From NCBI GenBank assembly GCA_016219185.1, contig JACRBZ010000021.1:1-36304 (forward strand): a stretch of 36,304 bases of DNA. Reading direction: 5' to 3'. Shown piece after piece: positions 25,379 through 34,251 of this stretch (its first letter is position 1; each line of letters opens with the position of its first letter). The notes under the pieces were generated by a model. That model saw nothing but the letters and a program-made list of their open reading frames with translations. It was not told where the DNA came from and did not search any database. The position numbers and the translations under genes are program-made. This DNA is from Deltaproteobacteria bacterium. GTDB lineage: Bacteria; Desulfobacterota; Desulfobacteria; Desulfobacterales; Desulfatirhabdiaceae.

Positions 25379-26722
25379 ATGGATTCTATCTGGAACAAAA
25401 CCAAGGCCGTTATTAAAACCCGAATGCCCGGTCACAGTTACCGAATGTGGATTGAGCCGATTGAATTTAACAACGAGAATAATGGCGTCGTGGTGCTTTC
25501 CTGCCCGAACCAGTTTTCAAAAAAACGGGTTCTTGAGTATTACAGCGATCTGATTCTATCGGAAATACAGAAGATTTCGGGCAAGCCCTGTCAGATTGCC
25601 CTGGAAGTATCCGAAAAGCATCTCACCTGTCACAGTCAACCGGAGATCAGCCATCAAAAACCCCTTTTCCCCCAGGCCGAGGCTCAGCCTTCAAGCGGCA
25701 GGTTTTTGAGAAGGGATTATACCTTTGATCAGTTTGTGGTCGGCGGTAACAACGATTTCGCCTATTCTGCATCCCTGGCCCTTGCTTCGCGAAAGAAAAC
25801 CCAGCAGCATTCGCTGTTTTTGCTTTCAAAAACCGGTATGGGGAAAAGCCATCTGACCCAGGCCGTCGGCAACCATATATTAACGGAAAATCCGATGGAA
25901 AAAGTATATTATATTACGGCAGAAGATTTTTCCAATGAAATGGTTTCCGCCTATCAACATGATACCATCGATCAGTTCAAGAAAAAATATCGAACCGGCT
26001 GCAATGTCCTACTGCTGGATGACGTGCACTACCTCAGCGGTAAGGAACGTACGCAGGTCGAGCTGGCCATGACACTGGATACCCTGTACGATTCAGGGAA
26101 AAAAATTATTTTTTCCAGTTCCTATCTTCCTGGAGACATTCCCAAACTGAATGACAAACTACGCTCAAGGTTGTCCAGCGGATTGATTTCAGCCATTGAC
26201 CCACCCAATTTCAGGACACGGGTCAGAATTCTTCAAAAAAAGGCAACAGCCAATGGCATTCATATCCCGGAAGACATTACCCAGTATCTGGCGGGCGAAC
26301 TGACTGAGGATGTGCGCCAATTGGAAAGCGGTTTGATCGGCATTACGGCCAAATCATCCCTTCTAGGCGCCCCGATTGATATGGCGCTTGCCGAAAGCGT
26401 TATTAAAAACATTGTCCGTCAGCGCAAACTGATCACCATCGATGGCATCAAAAAACTGGTTTGCCAGGAATTCAACATCTCCCATCACGATATTGTCTCT
26501 GCTTCCCGCAAACAAGCCTTGGTAAGGCCCAGACAGATTGCAATGTATTTATCCCGGCGCTATACCGACTCGCCCCTTCAAGCTATTGGAAAGTGCTTTA
26601 ATCGTTACCATGCGACAGCACTGCATTCCATCAGCGCCGTTGAAAAAGGAATCCGGGACAACCGTTCCCTACAGAAACAGATCGAATACCTTTGCGCCAA
26701 GCTTGAAGAAGGGGTCTGCTGA
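25379..26722 (+). CDS. DnaA paralogue (replication-initiator-like AAA+ protein)
   Basis: 447 aa with the full DnaA plan. Domain I is at about 1-75 (the IWNKTKAVIKTRMPGHSYRMW type start), followed by a short linker. The AAA+ domain runs from about 113 (YTFDQFVVGGNNDFAYSASL): Walker A SKTGMGKSHL (150-159, first Gly replaced by Ser), Walker B VLLLDDVHYLSG (210-221) and LRSRLSSGLI (261-270). Domain IV is at about 350-447 with SASRKQALVRPRQIAMYLSR. The signature helix that reads the DnaA box, usually R-D-H-T-T-V, is N-R-Y-H-A-T-A here. No dnaN, recF or rpmH gene adjoins. It is probably a second, diverged DnaA-like protein with altered or relaxed box recognition, not the main initiator. Its start has only a weak ribosome binding site. 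Confidence 0.8.
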   Translation: MDSIWNKTKAVIKTRMPGHSYRMWIEPIEFNNENNGVVVLSCPNQFSKKRVLEYYSDLILSEIQKISGKPCQIALEVSEKHLTCHSQPEISHQKPLFPQAEAQPSSGRFLRRDYTFDQFVVGGNNDFAYSASLALASRKKTQQHSLFLLSKTGMGKSHLTQAVGNHILTENPMEKVYYITAEDFSNEMVSAYQHDTIDQFKKKYRTGCNVLLLDDVHYLSGKERTQVELAMTLDTLYDSGKKIIFSSSYLPGDIPKLNDKLRSRLSSGLISAIDPPNFRTRVRILQKKATANGIHIPEDITQYLAGELTEDVRQLESGLIGITAKSSLLGAPIDMALAESVIKNIVRQRKLITIDGIKKLVCQEFNISHHDIVSASRKQALVRPRQIAMYLSRRYTDSPLQAIGKCFNRYHATALHSISAVEKGIRDNRSLQKQIEYLCAKLEEGVC

Positions 26723-26791
26723 TACCGGTAAAAACCGAAAGAGACAGATGCCGAACCCGTACCGGGTCGGATGGCAGGACGTAAGAAGCGG

Positions 26792-26992
26792 TTACTGATT
26801 TTTCTCGGAAAACGATTCCGAATACATCAAATCTTCCAGGATTTCAGCCCGGATGTAGTGGTTGCTTTCAATGGCACAGCGTAAGCTGAGCGCACAGAAT
26901 TTAAAACACATTCTATCTTCGGCATTAAAATCTCCAAGACATCCCAGATCATCACTCAGCACTTCAGCAGTTACGGCCTTCTTTTTTTTCAT
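26792..26992 (-). CDS. Small Cys-containing hypothetical protein
   Basis: 66 aa. Lys-rich start MKKKKAVTAEV, a central MCFKFCALSLRCAIE stretch with three Cys, and an acidic C-terminus. Not recognised as a named family. Its ATG overlaps the stop of the inositol-phosphatase gene (ATGA) and GGAAG lies just ahead, so it is very likely translated by coupling as the last gene of the rpsF operon. The three Cys could bind metal or form a small helical redox unit, but no CXXC pair is present. Confidence 0.6.
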   Translation of the reverse strand: MKKKKAVTAEVLSDDLGCLGDFNAEDRMCFKFCALSLRCAIESNHYIRAEILEDLMYSESFSEKNQ

Positions 26993-27771
26993 GCATCTTC
27001 CTTTAATAGCCTGAGCATATCTTCATGTATCCATCCATTGGTTGCAAGAATCTGGTTGTCGTAGATGGAAAATGCCCGATTTGAAAAATCCGTGATGTGG
27101 GCCCCTGCCTCCCGAGCAATCAAATAACCGGCTGCCGTGTCCCAGGGTTTCAGATTCTGTTCCCAGAATCCCTCGAATCGCCCGCATGCCAGAAAACAAA
27201 GATCCAGAGCAGCCGAACCCAGCCTCCTGACACCCTGCGAGGCCTTCTGACAGTTTGAAAACCGCGCCATCACCTCTTGATAAATCTCGCTGAAATTATA
27301 GGGAAACCCGGTAACAAGAAGGCTTTCCGAAACCAAGCGGGCCCCAGAGACTTGAATCGGCCTGCCATTAAGCTGAGCGCCCTGACCCTGTACTGCCGTA
27401 AACAATTCACCAGTCACCGGATTCAGGACAATACCCACAACAATTTTCCCTTCCATCTCAAAAGCAATGGAAACCCCGAAGAGCCCAAGCTGATGGGTAT
27501 AATTGGTGGTTCCATCCAGAGGGTCGATAATCCATCTGCTCCCCTGGTTTTCACCGCTCATTCCGCTTTCTTCAGCCAGAATGGCGTGATCCGGAAAAAC
27601 CTTATGGATCGACTCGATGATGATTTTTTCTGAGCCCAGATCCGCTTCGGTGACCAGATCGTTTGCACCCTTATGGTCCGGGGCTTTGATTTTCCCCAGA
27701 AAAGAGCGAAGGACCCACCCACCGTTATAGGCAGCACCGACTCCAACAGTTTTGATGCGTTCAAGATTCAT
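26989..27771 (-). CDS. suhB: Inositol-1-monophosphatase family protein (SuhB-like)
   Basis: 260 aa from the ATG at 27771, the usual length; an earlier TTG at 27852 lies inside hflX and is unlikely. Mg-dependent phosphatase fold with the family's metal motifs: LVTEADLGSEKIII, ILAEESG, WIIDPLDGTTNYTHQLGLFGVSIA (the D-P-L-D-G-T-T metal site) and LKPWDTAAGYLIAREAGAHITDF (W-D-x-A-A-G). It may dephosphorylate inositol phosphates or, like SuhB, act in rRNA antitermination; its place in a ribosomal-protein operon suits the latter, but this is inference. It follows the hflX stop by 37 bases and overlaps the next small gene by 4. Confidence 0.88.
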   Translation of the reverse strand: MNLERIKTVGVGAAYNGGWVLRSFLGKIKAPDHKGANDLVTEADLGSEKIIIESIHKVFPDHAILAEESGMSGENQGSRWIIDPLDGTTNYTHQLGLFGVSIAFEMEGKIVVGIVLNPVTGELFTAVQGQGAQLNGRPIQVSGARLVSESLLVTGFPYNFSEIYQEVMARFSNCQKASQGVRRLGSAALDLCFLACGRFEGFWEQNLKPWDTAAGYLIAREAGAHITDFSNRAFSIYDNQILATNGWIHEDMLRLLKEDA

Positions 27772-27808
27772 ATTGTCTGTTTCGCTTATATGCCCTTTCC
27801 AGAGGATG

Positions 27809-29455
27809 TCAACCTTTTTGTCGCTGCTCAATGGCTTCAGCCATCGCTTCAATCAGCGGCAGCAATGTAGCTTTGTTGTTGGCGGAAATGGCAATGCCGC
27901 CATAGCGGTTCAAACACCGCTCAACCTCGGCTTGAGCCAGTGCATCTTTCTTGTTCAGAACCCGCAGGCAGAGGATTTGATTCAGTTCCAGACTTTCCAG
28001 GATCGCTTCAACCGATTGGATCTGATCCTCGCAGCGGGGATTACTGATATCAATCACATGCAGCAAAAGGTCAGCGGTTTCAAGCTCTTCAAGCGTCGCA
28101 CGAAAGGCAACCTGCAAGTCCTGGGGAAGATTCTTAATGAAACCGACGGTATCCGTGATGATGACATCGATATCCCTGGGAAATCTGAGCCTTCGGCTGG
28201 AAGGATCCAGGGTTGCAAAAAGACGCTGTTCGGCAAGAACCTGGCTCTGGGTCAGGGTATTTAACAGCGTTGATTTGCCGGCGTTCGTATACCCGATAAT
28301 CGAGATCACCGGCAGGCCCTGCTTGCGACGCCTGGCTTTTTGCTGGCCGCGCTGCAAAACCACTTCGGTCAAGGCCTTTTCCAGACGGGCAATGCGATCT
28401 CTGGCCCGCCTTCGGTTGATCTCCAGTTTGGTTTCGCCCGGTCCCCTGCCGCCGATGCCGCCGGTCAATCTGGACATGGCGGTATTTTTGGTCACAAGCC
28501 GCGGCAGCAGGTATTTAAGCTGGGCCAGTTCCACCTGAAGCTTGCCCTCGCGGGACCGGGCACGCTGCGCAAAAATGTCCAGAATAAGCTGAGTCCGGTC
28601 AATGACCTTCATCTCGATCTGGTCGGCAATGGAGCGAATCTGCGAAGGGTTGAGTTCCTGATCGAAGATGATGAGGTCAGCCCCTTTTTGAATGGCCAGG
28701 AGCGCAATTTCCTGAAGCTTTCCAGTGCCCATCAAAAACCGCGGGTCCGCCTGCCTGCGGTGCTGAAATACCGTATCCACAACAAATATGCCGCTGGAGT
28801 CGGCCAGCTCTTCAAGTTCACTCAGAGAATCCATGGCAGCCTTGCGCGATTCCGTCGAAACGCTGACCAGAAGCGCTCTTTCCCGCCCCAGTTTGGAACC
28901 AGTTTTGGATTCGCGTACAATGCTGACCTGTCCCAGTTCGGATTCAATGGCCTGAATGAGATTCAGGCAGTCCATATCCAACTGGCTGGCCGGGAAAGGC
29001 GGTAGAATTCGATACGGAGCAGCAGCGGATGCCGATGGCAGGATGTGCGCGGCCATGACTTCCAGGGGCTTTCCATTCGGCGTCAGGGTCAGCACGGCCA
29101 TGAGATCCAGGCGCAGCAGCGAAAGATCCGTCAGGTCATCATGAGAGAGCGGCTCGGCTTTCAAATGGGTATGAATGCATCGGATTCCCTTGAGCCGGTC
29201 CTGAGCACTCCGGTATTCGCTGATATCCGGCAGCACAATGCCGTGATAATCTCCGACGATGACTGTTGTGACCTTGCCCTGACGGTTGACCAGAATCCCG
29301 ATCTGCCGTCGGATTTCATGGGAAAACCTGCAAAGTTCATCCGCGATTTCAGGGGATACCAGAAAATCCGGAGAAACACGCTTATCGTAGATGTCTTCCA
29401 GGCCGGCAATCTGGCTGGCCTTTAATCCGGAAATGTTGCCATGGAGTTTTTTCAT
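27809..29455 (-). CDS. hflX: GTPase HflX with long N-terminal extension
   Basis: 548 aa against about 430 for E. coli HflX. Ribosome-binding GTPase that splits 70S/100S ribosomes under stress. The HflX N-domain and core are clear: DTVFQHRRQADPRFLMGTGKL, DLIIFDQELNPSQIR, DRTQLILDIFAQRARSREGKLQVELAQL (split here by its repeats), GGIGGRGPGETKLE, the G1 loop GYTNAGKSTL, G3 DTVGF and G4 NKKD. The extra first about 180 residues contain GIRCIHTHLKAEPLSHDDL, which resembles a metal-binding JAMM-type H-x-H...S-x-x-D but is one residue short between the second His and Ser. The ATG overlaps the dnaB stop (ATGA). Confidence 0.92.
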   Translation of the reverse strand: MKKLHGNISGLKASQIAGLEDIYDKRVSPDFLVSPEIADELCRFSHEIRRQIGILVNRQGKVTTVIVGDYHGIVLPDISEYRSAQDRLKGIRCIHTHLKAEPLSHDDLTDLSLLRLDLMAVLTLTPNGKPLEVMAAHILPSASAAAPYRILPPFPASQLDMDCLNLIQAIESELGQVSIVRESKTGSKLGRERALLVSVSTESRKAAMDSLSELEELADSSGIFVVDTVFQHRRQADPRFLMGTGKLQEIALLAIQKGADLIIFDQELNPSQIRSIADQIEMKVIDRTQLILDIFAQRARSREGKLQVELAQLKYLLPRLVTKNTAMSRLTGGIGGRGPGETKLEINRRRARDRIARLEKALTEVVLQRGQQKARRRKQGLPVISIIGYTNAGKSTLLNTLTQSQVLAEQRLFATLDPSSRRLRFPRDIDVIITDTVGFIKNLPQDLQVAFRATLEELETADLLLHVIDISNPRCEDQIQSVEAILESLELNQILCLRVLNKKDALAQAEVERCLNRYGGIAISANNKATLLPLIEAMAEAIEQRQKG

Positions 29456-30804
29456 CTGACTTCCGGCGCCGGATTTTCAAAACGGGTATAGGATTTCAGG
29501 AATGTGAGCGGCGCAAGGCCCGTGGGTCCGTTTCGGTGCTTGGCCACAATGACTTCGGCCTTTCCCCTGTTTGGATTATTTTCATCCCGGTTGTATACTT
29601 CGTCCCGATAAATAAAGGTTACAACATCGGCATCCTGCTCCAGGGCGCCGGATTCACGCAGATCCGATAACTGGGGCCGTTTATCGCTACGCTCTTCCAG
29701 TTTTCGGTTCAACTGGGACAGCGCGACAATGGGCAGGTCCAATTCCCTTGCCAGCGACTTGATGGATCGGGATATTTCGGAGATTTCCAGATCCCTTCGA
29801 TCATTGGTTACCGCGCTTTTCATGAGCTGAAGATAATCAATGACGATCATTCCCAGGTTTTTTTCCATTTTTAACCTTCTGGCTTTTGCCCGAATGGTCA
29901 TGGATGATATTTCCGGAGAATCGTCAATAAAAATAGGCGCTTCGGAAAGAACCCCGGCCGCGTGCGTGAGCCGCTCCCAATCATCATCGCTGAAAAAGCC
30001 ATCCCGTAGCCTTACCGAATCAATTCTGGCCTCGGCGCAGAGCATTCGCATGGAAAGCTGCTCTTTGGACATTTCCAGGGAGAATATGGCGCAGGGAACA
30101 TTATGGTCGACAGCGGCGTTTCGAACAATATTCAGGGCCAGGGCGGTTTTTCCCATACTCGGGCGTGCCGCCAGAATGATCAGATCCGAGCGCTGAAATC
30201 CGGACGTCAGATGATCCAGCCCGGTAAAACCCGTGGGTACGCCGGTCAAGAAGGTTTTATTGCCCTGGCGTTCTTCCAGCTTATCAATATTATTTTCAAT
30301 CAGGGTAGCGATGTGATTGAAGGCCGGCTTTATCTTGTTTTCGGAAATCTCGAAAATAGCGCTTTCTGCAAAATCCAGGACATCGTCAACCTCACCCTGG
30401 TCTTCAAAACACCGCTTGACGATATGATTGGCTTTTTCAATGAGCCGGCGCAAACAGCCTTTGTCGTGGATGATTCTGGCATAATGAACGGCATTGACGG
30501 CGATGGGAACCGACTCCAGAATCTGTACGATACTGGATACGCCGCCCACGGTCTCAAGGTGTCCTTTAGCTTTCAGGGCATTGGTCAGGGTCACCAGGTC
30601 AACAGGCTCCCCCTTGCCAAAAAGCTCCAGCATGGTTGCGTATATTTTCTGATGGGCGGAGCGATAAAAGTCATCCGCAGCCAGGACTTCCACAATGTCC
30701 ATCAGGGTGCTGTTGTCATGAAGAATAGCGCTGATAATGGCTTCTTCAGCTTCGAGACTGTGGGGAGGAAGGTGGTAAAGAGATGGGTCTTGTTGGGATT
30801 TCAT
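29452..30804 (-). CDS. dnaB: Replicative DNA helicase DnaB
   Basis: 450 aa from the ATG at 30804 (MKSQQDPSLYHLPPHSLEAE), which matches DnaB N-termini. A longer frame up to 30879 would run through the terminator-like hairpin at 30835-30870 and is rejected. N-terminal helicase domain with SLEAEEAIISAILHD, RecA-like domain with Walker A LAARPSMGKTALALNI, VPCAIFSLEMSKEQL, Walker B MIVIDYLQLM, ALSQLNRKLEERSDKRPQLS and the arginine-finger region LRESGALEQDADVV. It unwinds DNA at the fork as a hexamer. Part of the operon rpsF-rpsR-DUF2232-rplI-dnaB-hflX-suhB, an order common in bacteria (rplI-dnaB). A DciA-like loader gene is at 13752. Confidence 0.95.
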   Translation of the reverse strand: MKSQQDPSLYHLPPHSLEAEEAIISAILHDNSTLMDIVEVLAADDFYRSAHQKIYATMLELFGKGEPVDLVTLTNALKAKGHLETVGGVSSIVQILESVPIAVNAVHYARIIHDKGCLRRLIEKANHIVKRCFEDQGEVDDVLDFAESAIFEISENKIKPAFNHIATLIENNIDKLEERQGNKTFLTGVPTGFTGLDHLTSGFQRSDLIILAARPSMGKTALALNIVRNAAVDHNVPCAIFSLEMSKEQLSMRMLCAEARIDSVRLRDGFFSDDDWERLTHAAGVLSEAPIFIDDSPEISSMTIRAKARRLKMEKNLGMIVIDYLQLMKSAVTNDRRDLEISEISRSIKSLARELDLPIVALSQLNRKLEERSDKRPQLSDLRESGALEQDADVVTFIYRDEVYNRDENNPNRGKAEVIVAKHRNGPTGLAPLTFLKSYTRFENPAPEVR

Positions 30805-30834
30805 AAAGAATAACCAGGATGTAAGGTTGAGAAA

Positions 30835-30870
30835 GTTGAAGTGGTTGAGTTTTTTCTCAACCACTTCAAC
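30835..30870. terminator. Hairpin between rplI and dnaB
   Basis: Perfect 15-bp stem (30835-30849 with 30856-30870) and a 6-nt A/T loop. On - it follows the rplI stop by 15 bases and is followed by TTTCTC. It could attenuate transcription into dnaB or process the mRNA. Confidence 0.65.
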
Positions 30871-30885
30871 CATGCTCAATCTTAT

Positions 30886-31329
30886 TTAATCAGATACGAT
30901 TTCAACCGTAATTTCAGGCTCCACCCCTTTGTACACGCGAATCGGAATGCGGAATGCACCCAGGGTTTTGATGGGCTCTTTCATCAGGACCATTTTCTTT
31001 TCCACGATGATTTCCTTGACAGCCAGCGCGTCAATAATATCGCGAGTCGTAATAGAACCATAGAGGCGGTTTTCATCACTCACCCGGGCAGGAATGGTGC
31101 AGACAACGCCTTCCAATTTTTTGGCCATTTCTTCAGCAATGCCTTTTTCCTTGGCAATTTGAAGATCTACCCTGACCTTCTGTTGAGCAAACAGTTTGTG
31201 GTTTTGCAGACTGGCCAGAACAGCCTTTTTCTGGGGCAGCAGATAATTCCGCGCATATCCATCGGCAACTTTGACTTCACTGCCGATGATGCCCAGAGAT
31301 TCAATGGTTTCAGTTAAAATGACTTTCAT
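30886..31329 (-). CDS. rplI: 50S ribosomal protein L9
   Basis: 147 aa from the ATG at 31329, placed 5 bases after GGAGG; the in-frame GTG at 31341 overlaps that site and is not the start. Typical L9: MKVILTETIESLGIIGSEVK, VADGYARNYLLPQKKAV, a long linker helix, and the C-terminal domain with ARVSDENRLYGSITTRDI. Binds 23S rRNA at the L1 stalk base. Lies between the DUF2232 gene and dnaB on the same strand. Confidence 0.96.
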   Translation of the reverse strand: MKVILTETIESLGIIGSEVKVADGYARNYLLPQKKAVLASLQNHKLFAQQKVRVDLQIAKEKGIAEEMAKKLEGVVCTIPARVSDENRLYGSITTRDIIDALAVKEIIVEKKMVLMKEPIKTLGAFRIPIRVYKGVEPEITVEIVSD

Positions 31330-31393
31330 AGTATCCTCCACATATCATCAAAGCTGACCATTGAATCATCAGGTCTGCCACATCCGGCGGAAC

Positions 31394-32359
31394 TCACGAT
31401 TCACTGTTCAGCTTTTCGTTCTTATTAATTTTTCTAAAATCAATCCATAAATCGAAAAAACCCAGGCCAATTACCAGCAAGGAAAACAGTTGCTGCACCC
31501 CGATAAGGCCATACAGCACCCATCTTAAAATTCGCGGAAACTTCCTTTTATCAAAATAAAACGAAACAATGGAAATCCCCTGAATGAAATAAATCATGAT
31601 CAAGGCAATCACGATATTCAGTCCGATAATCTTCAGGGATTTTACCGGAATCATCAGCAAAACGCCACCGGCAATCACGACCCAAACCAGAACTTCGGGC
31701 GACTTCCATTGGGTCAGACTGCCAAAATCCGGCGTTTTCAAGCCCCTGAATCTGACCAGCGATCTTGTCAGCAGCAGATTGACCCAGGTTACAAAAAGGG
31801 TGGACATAACGGCCATCCCGGGAATAATCCGAACCAGCACGTACTGAATGGTCTCCAGCGACCGTGAAAGGGTCTGAAGGGTTTCTTCGGGCATTGACAT
31901 TTGTCGATAGAGCTCAAGGGTCAGCTCCAGATTCTGCTTGACATAAAGATTGACAAGACTGCTGAGAGCTGTCTGACCAAAGGCGCTGTAAAATAACGCC
32001 AGGGCTACGCCGGAGCCGATGACCGACAGACAAGGATAAAGAACCGTCTTTTCAACAGAGGCTCCCTCGTCCAACATCTCCCCGAGCACGAAACCCAGTA
32101 CCAGAAGCATCGCAAACAGCGCAAGATCAAATGAAAGGCCTTCAGTCATGATCGTCATGACGATACAGCTTATGGCCAGTATCAGCCCCCCTGCGGATCT
32201 TCCCAGTTTATACCGGTAATAACTGACCGGCAGCGGAATCGCCACGACACTGATGAACCCGATGATGGGAATATACAGGGTCGCGGCAAATAACAGGCAG
32301 GTGAAGCCCACACCAGCCGCAATTTTTTTCAGTACATCCCCATCCATTGGTAAAAACAC
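31394..32359 (-). CDS. DUF2232 multi-pass membrane protein
   Basis: 321 aa. Eight or so hydrophobic helices (for example FTCLLFAATLYIPIIGFISV, LALFAMLLVLGFVLGEML, VLVWVVIAGGVLLMIPV, VLYGLIGVQQLFSLLVIGLG), in the pattern of DUF2232/YybS-like proteins. Function unknown. Such genes often sit between rpsR and rplI in deltaproteobacteria and Firmicutes, as here. A GTG start at 32359 lies 9 bases after AAGAGG; ATG 32347 is an alternative. Confidence 0.82.
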   Translation of the reverse strand: MFLPMDGDVLKKIAAGVGFTCLLFAATLYIPIIGFISVVAIPLPVSYYRYKLGRSAGGLILAISCIVMTIMTEGLSFDLALFAMLLVLGFVLGEMLDEGASVEKTVLYPCLSVIGSGVALALFYSAFGQTALSSLVNLYVKQNLELTLELYRQMSMPEETLQTLSRSLETIQYVLVRIIPGMAVMSTLFVTWVNLLLTRSLVRFRGLKTPDFGSLTQWKSPEVLVWVVIAGGVLLMIPVKSLKIIGLNIVIALIMIYFIQGISIVSFYFDKRKFPRILRWVLYGLIGVQQLFSLLVIGLGFFDLWIDFRKINKNEKLNSES

Positions 32360-32395
32360 AGGGCATATCCTCTTTACAGCATCACCCGGGAAGCC

Positions 32396-32668
32396 TTACA
32401 GCTCGACAGATCCGACAAAAGGCAGCAGTGCAATGGTTCTGGCACGTTTGATGGCCTCGGTCAACAAGCGCTGGTGTTTGGCACAGGTCCCCGAAATACG
32501 TCTGGGAATGATTTTTCCCCGTTCAGTTGTAAAATATCGAAGTGACTTTGAATCCTTATAGTCAATCACAATGGTGGCGTCCGCGCAAAAGCGGCAGATT
32601 TTCCGGCGATGAAAAACCCGTTTTTTTCGGGTTACGGGTTTACGTTTATTTGAACTGTATGGAGCCAT
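32396..32668 (-). CDS. rpsR: 30S ribosomal protein S18
   Basis: 90 aa. Standard S18: an N-terminal [12 protein letters not shown] segment with two Cys, then [39 protein letters not shown] and [17 protein letters not shown] precedes the ATG, which is 2 bases from the rpsF stop. Forms a heterodimer with S6 in the 30S platform. Confidence 0.97.
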   Translation of the reverse strand: MAPYSSNKRKPVTRKKRVFHRRKICRFCADATIVIDYKDSKSLRYFTTERGKIIPRRISGTCAKHQRLLTEAIKRARTIALLPFVGSVEL

Positions 32669-32670
32669 AT

Positions 32671-33105
32671 TTATTCCTCCTCCTCATTATTTTCAAATGA
32701 TGAATCGACGTTTTCATCAAATGGCGATTCCGGTTCGCCGGAAATGTCGTCCACGACGGGCTTAACGGGCGAAGATTTGGCAGCAGCGATTTCTTCCTTG
32801 ATTTTTTCGACATCGGCATTTTCAGCCAGCATGATGGTCATAAATTTCAAAAACCGATCATTGATTCGGAAAAAACGCTCAAGCTCATCAACCACAACAC
32901 CGGTACCGCAATAATCGAGGCGGAAATAATACCCTCTTATTTTTTTTCGAATTTCATAGGCCAGTCGTTTAATTCCCCATTCTTCAAGTTCAATCAATGA
33001 TCCATTCTTCTGTAAAATGACATCCTTGATCTTGTCACAAAGGGAATTGCGCTCATCCTCGGGAACATCAGGATCAACGATGACAATTGTCTCATACCTT
33101 CTCAT
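32671..33105 (-). CDS. rpsF: 30S ribosomal protein S6
   Basis: 144 aa. [18 protein letters not shown] start, [36 protein letters not shown], with an acidic C-terminal tail ([20 protein letters not shown]) longer than in E. coli. AAGGAGG precedes the ATG. First gene of the operon, about 100 nt after the predicted transcription start. The leader on - can fold small hairpins (for example gtcag-atggta-ctgac near 33180), but I do not see the CCG bulge of known S6:S18 autoregulatory leaders. Confidence 0.96.
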   Translation of the reverse strand: MRRYETIVIVDPDVPEDERNSLCDKIKDVILQKNGSLIELEEWGIKRLAYEIRKKIRGYYFRLDYCGTGVVVDELERFFRINDRFLKFMTIMLAENADVEKIKEEIAAAKSSPVKPVVDDISGEPESPFDENVDSSFENNEEEE

Positions 33106-33213
33106 AAAACCTCCTTGTGGATATTAAGCCCTGAAACCATTCAGAGCAAGGACGAGTAACCCCCAACCGTGTCAGTACCATCTGACTGATTTTAGAGATT
33201 TCTCAAAATTTTT

Positions 33214-33243
33214 AGTATAGCCTTATGATTATCTGGATGTCAA
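33214..33243 (-). promoter_or_regulatory. sigma70-like promoter of the rpsF operon
   Basis: TTGACA (33243-33238) and TATACT (33219-33214) on -, spacing 18 bp, give a start near 33207 and a leader of about 100 nt before rpsF. Confidence 0.75.
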
Positions 33244-33258
33244 TAACAATTAAAAACG

Positions 33259-33305
33259 ACCAAACTGATTCGACGATCGAAGAATCATCGTCGAATCAGT
33301 TTGGT
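33259..33305 (-). terminator. Strong intrinsic terminator at the end of the kinase remnant
   Basis: Perfect 19-bp stem (33259-33277 with 33287-33305) with a 9-nt loop, followed on - by CGTTTTTA. It insulates the rpsF promoter from the upstream pseudogene. Confidence 0.85.
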
Positions 33306-34251
33306 ATTTCACCCAGCACATTGCACACTTTATTGGAAAGCTCCAAGATATTATATGGTTTTTGAATGAACCCATCGCATCCTCTGCGCATGATTTCGTT
33401 CGCTTGGCGTTGATGGCGTATCCGCTGGAGAGCAAAACCGGCATCCCGGGCTGGATCTCGCGAATGAGATCGAACGTCCTGCCGCCGTCCATCCCCGGCA
33501 TGACCATGTCAAGGATTACCAGATCGATTTCGTTTCCCATGTCCGTGATCGCCTTGACGGCCTCCCCTGAAAACAACGACACGATAGCCCAACATCGATG
33601 AGCATCTCTTCGTCATCGACCAGAAGAATAGTCGCCGATCCCTTGATGAGCCCTCTTTCCAGAGGAACCTCTCGACATGCTTCTTGATTAGATACCGGCA
33701 AATAGATATTGAAGGTGGTCCCATGACCAATTTCGCTGTAAACCGTAGTCATGCCGCCGTGATTTTTGATGATTCCATATGTTGAAGCCAGTCCCAGTCC
33801 GGTTCCGCGGCTTTTTTGCTTGGCCGTGAAAAACAGGTCAAAAATTCTCAAACGAGTGGCTTCATCGATGCCAGCGCCAGTATCCGTTATTGAAACCATG
33901 CGTAGTACCCCGGTTTTGCCTGATGGGGCTTACAGTACGCATCATCCAGCGTGACGATCTTTGTTTCCAGATACAGCTCGCCTCCATCGGGGGGCATGGC
34001 CTGCCATGTGTTGACATGTTCAGGAGCACTTGATCGATCTGCCCCCTGTCCGCTTCCACCACCAGCGACGAATTCTGACATTTGGTATGAATCCGGATTT
34101 CTTTTTTTGTCGGACCGAACATGGCTGAACTGCTGAGCACCAATTCATTCATATCGATGGGTTTTACTTCGTATTTGCCGCTCCGGGCAAAACCCAACAA
34201 TTGCTTGGTGAGGTTCGTTACACTTGTGGATTTAAGTATTCGGTGGGGCAT
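33296..34251 (-). pseudogene. Hybrid histidine kinase / receiver protein, truncated and frameshifted
   Basis: Reading on -, consecutive pieces in different frames make one protein. First come NLTKQLLGFARSGKYEVKP and EADRGQIDQVLLNM; after a shift near 34010, WQAMPPDGGELYLETKIVTL; after another near 33900, SITDTGAGIDEATRLRIFD, TGLGLASTYGIIKNHGG and HGTTFNIYLPVS (ATPase domain). Then comes the receiver start ILLVDDEEM, shifts and a small loss near 33590, LVILDMVMPGMDGG and PVLLSSGYAIN, and after a shift near 33400, GCDGFIQKPYNILELSNKVC. At least four frameshifts, and the PAS/H-box N-terminus is missing. A family very common in Desulfobacterales; this copy is dead unless the shifts are sequencing errors. 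Confidence 0.85.

Noticed and set aside
27772..27852. Longer SuhB-like protein from a TTG at 27852
   Set aside because: The extra 27 residues overlap the end of hflX and do not resemble the family; the ATG at 27771 gives the standard N-terminus.
30805..30879. DnaB start at 30879
   Set aside because: The extra sequence is the 15-bp hairpin read as codons; DnaB proteins start near the ATG at 30804.
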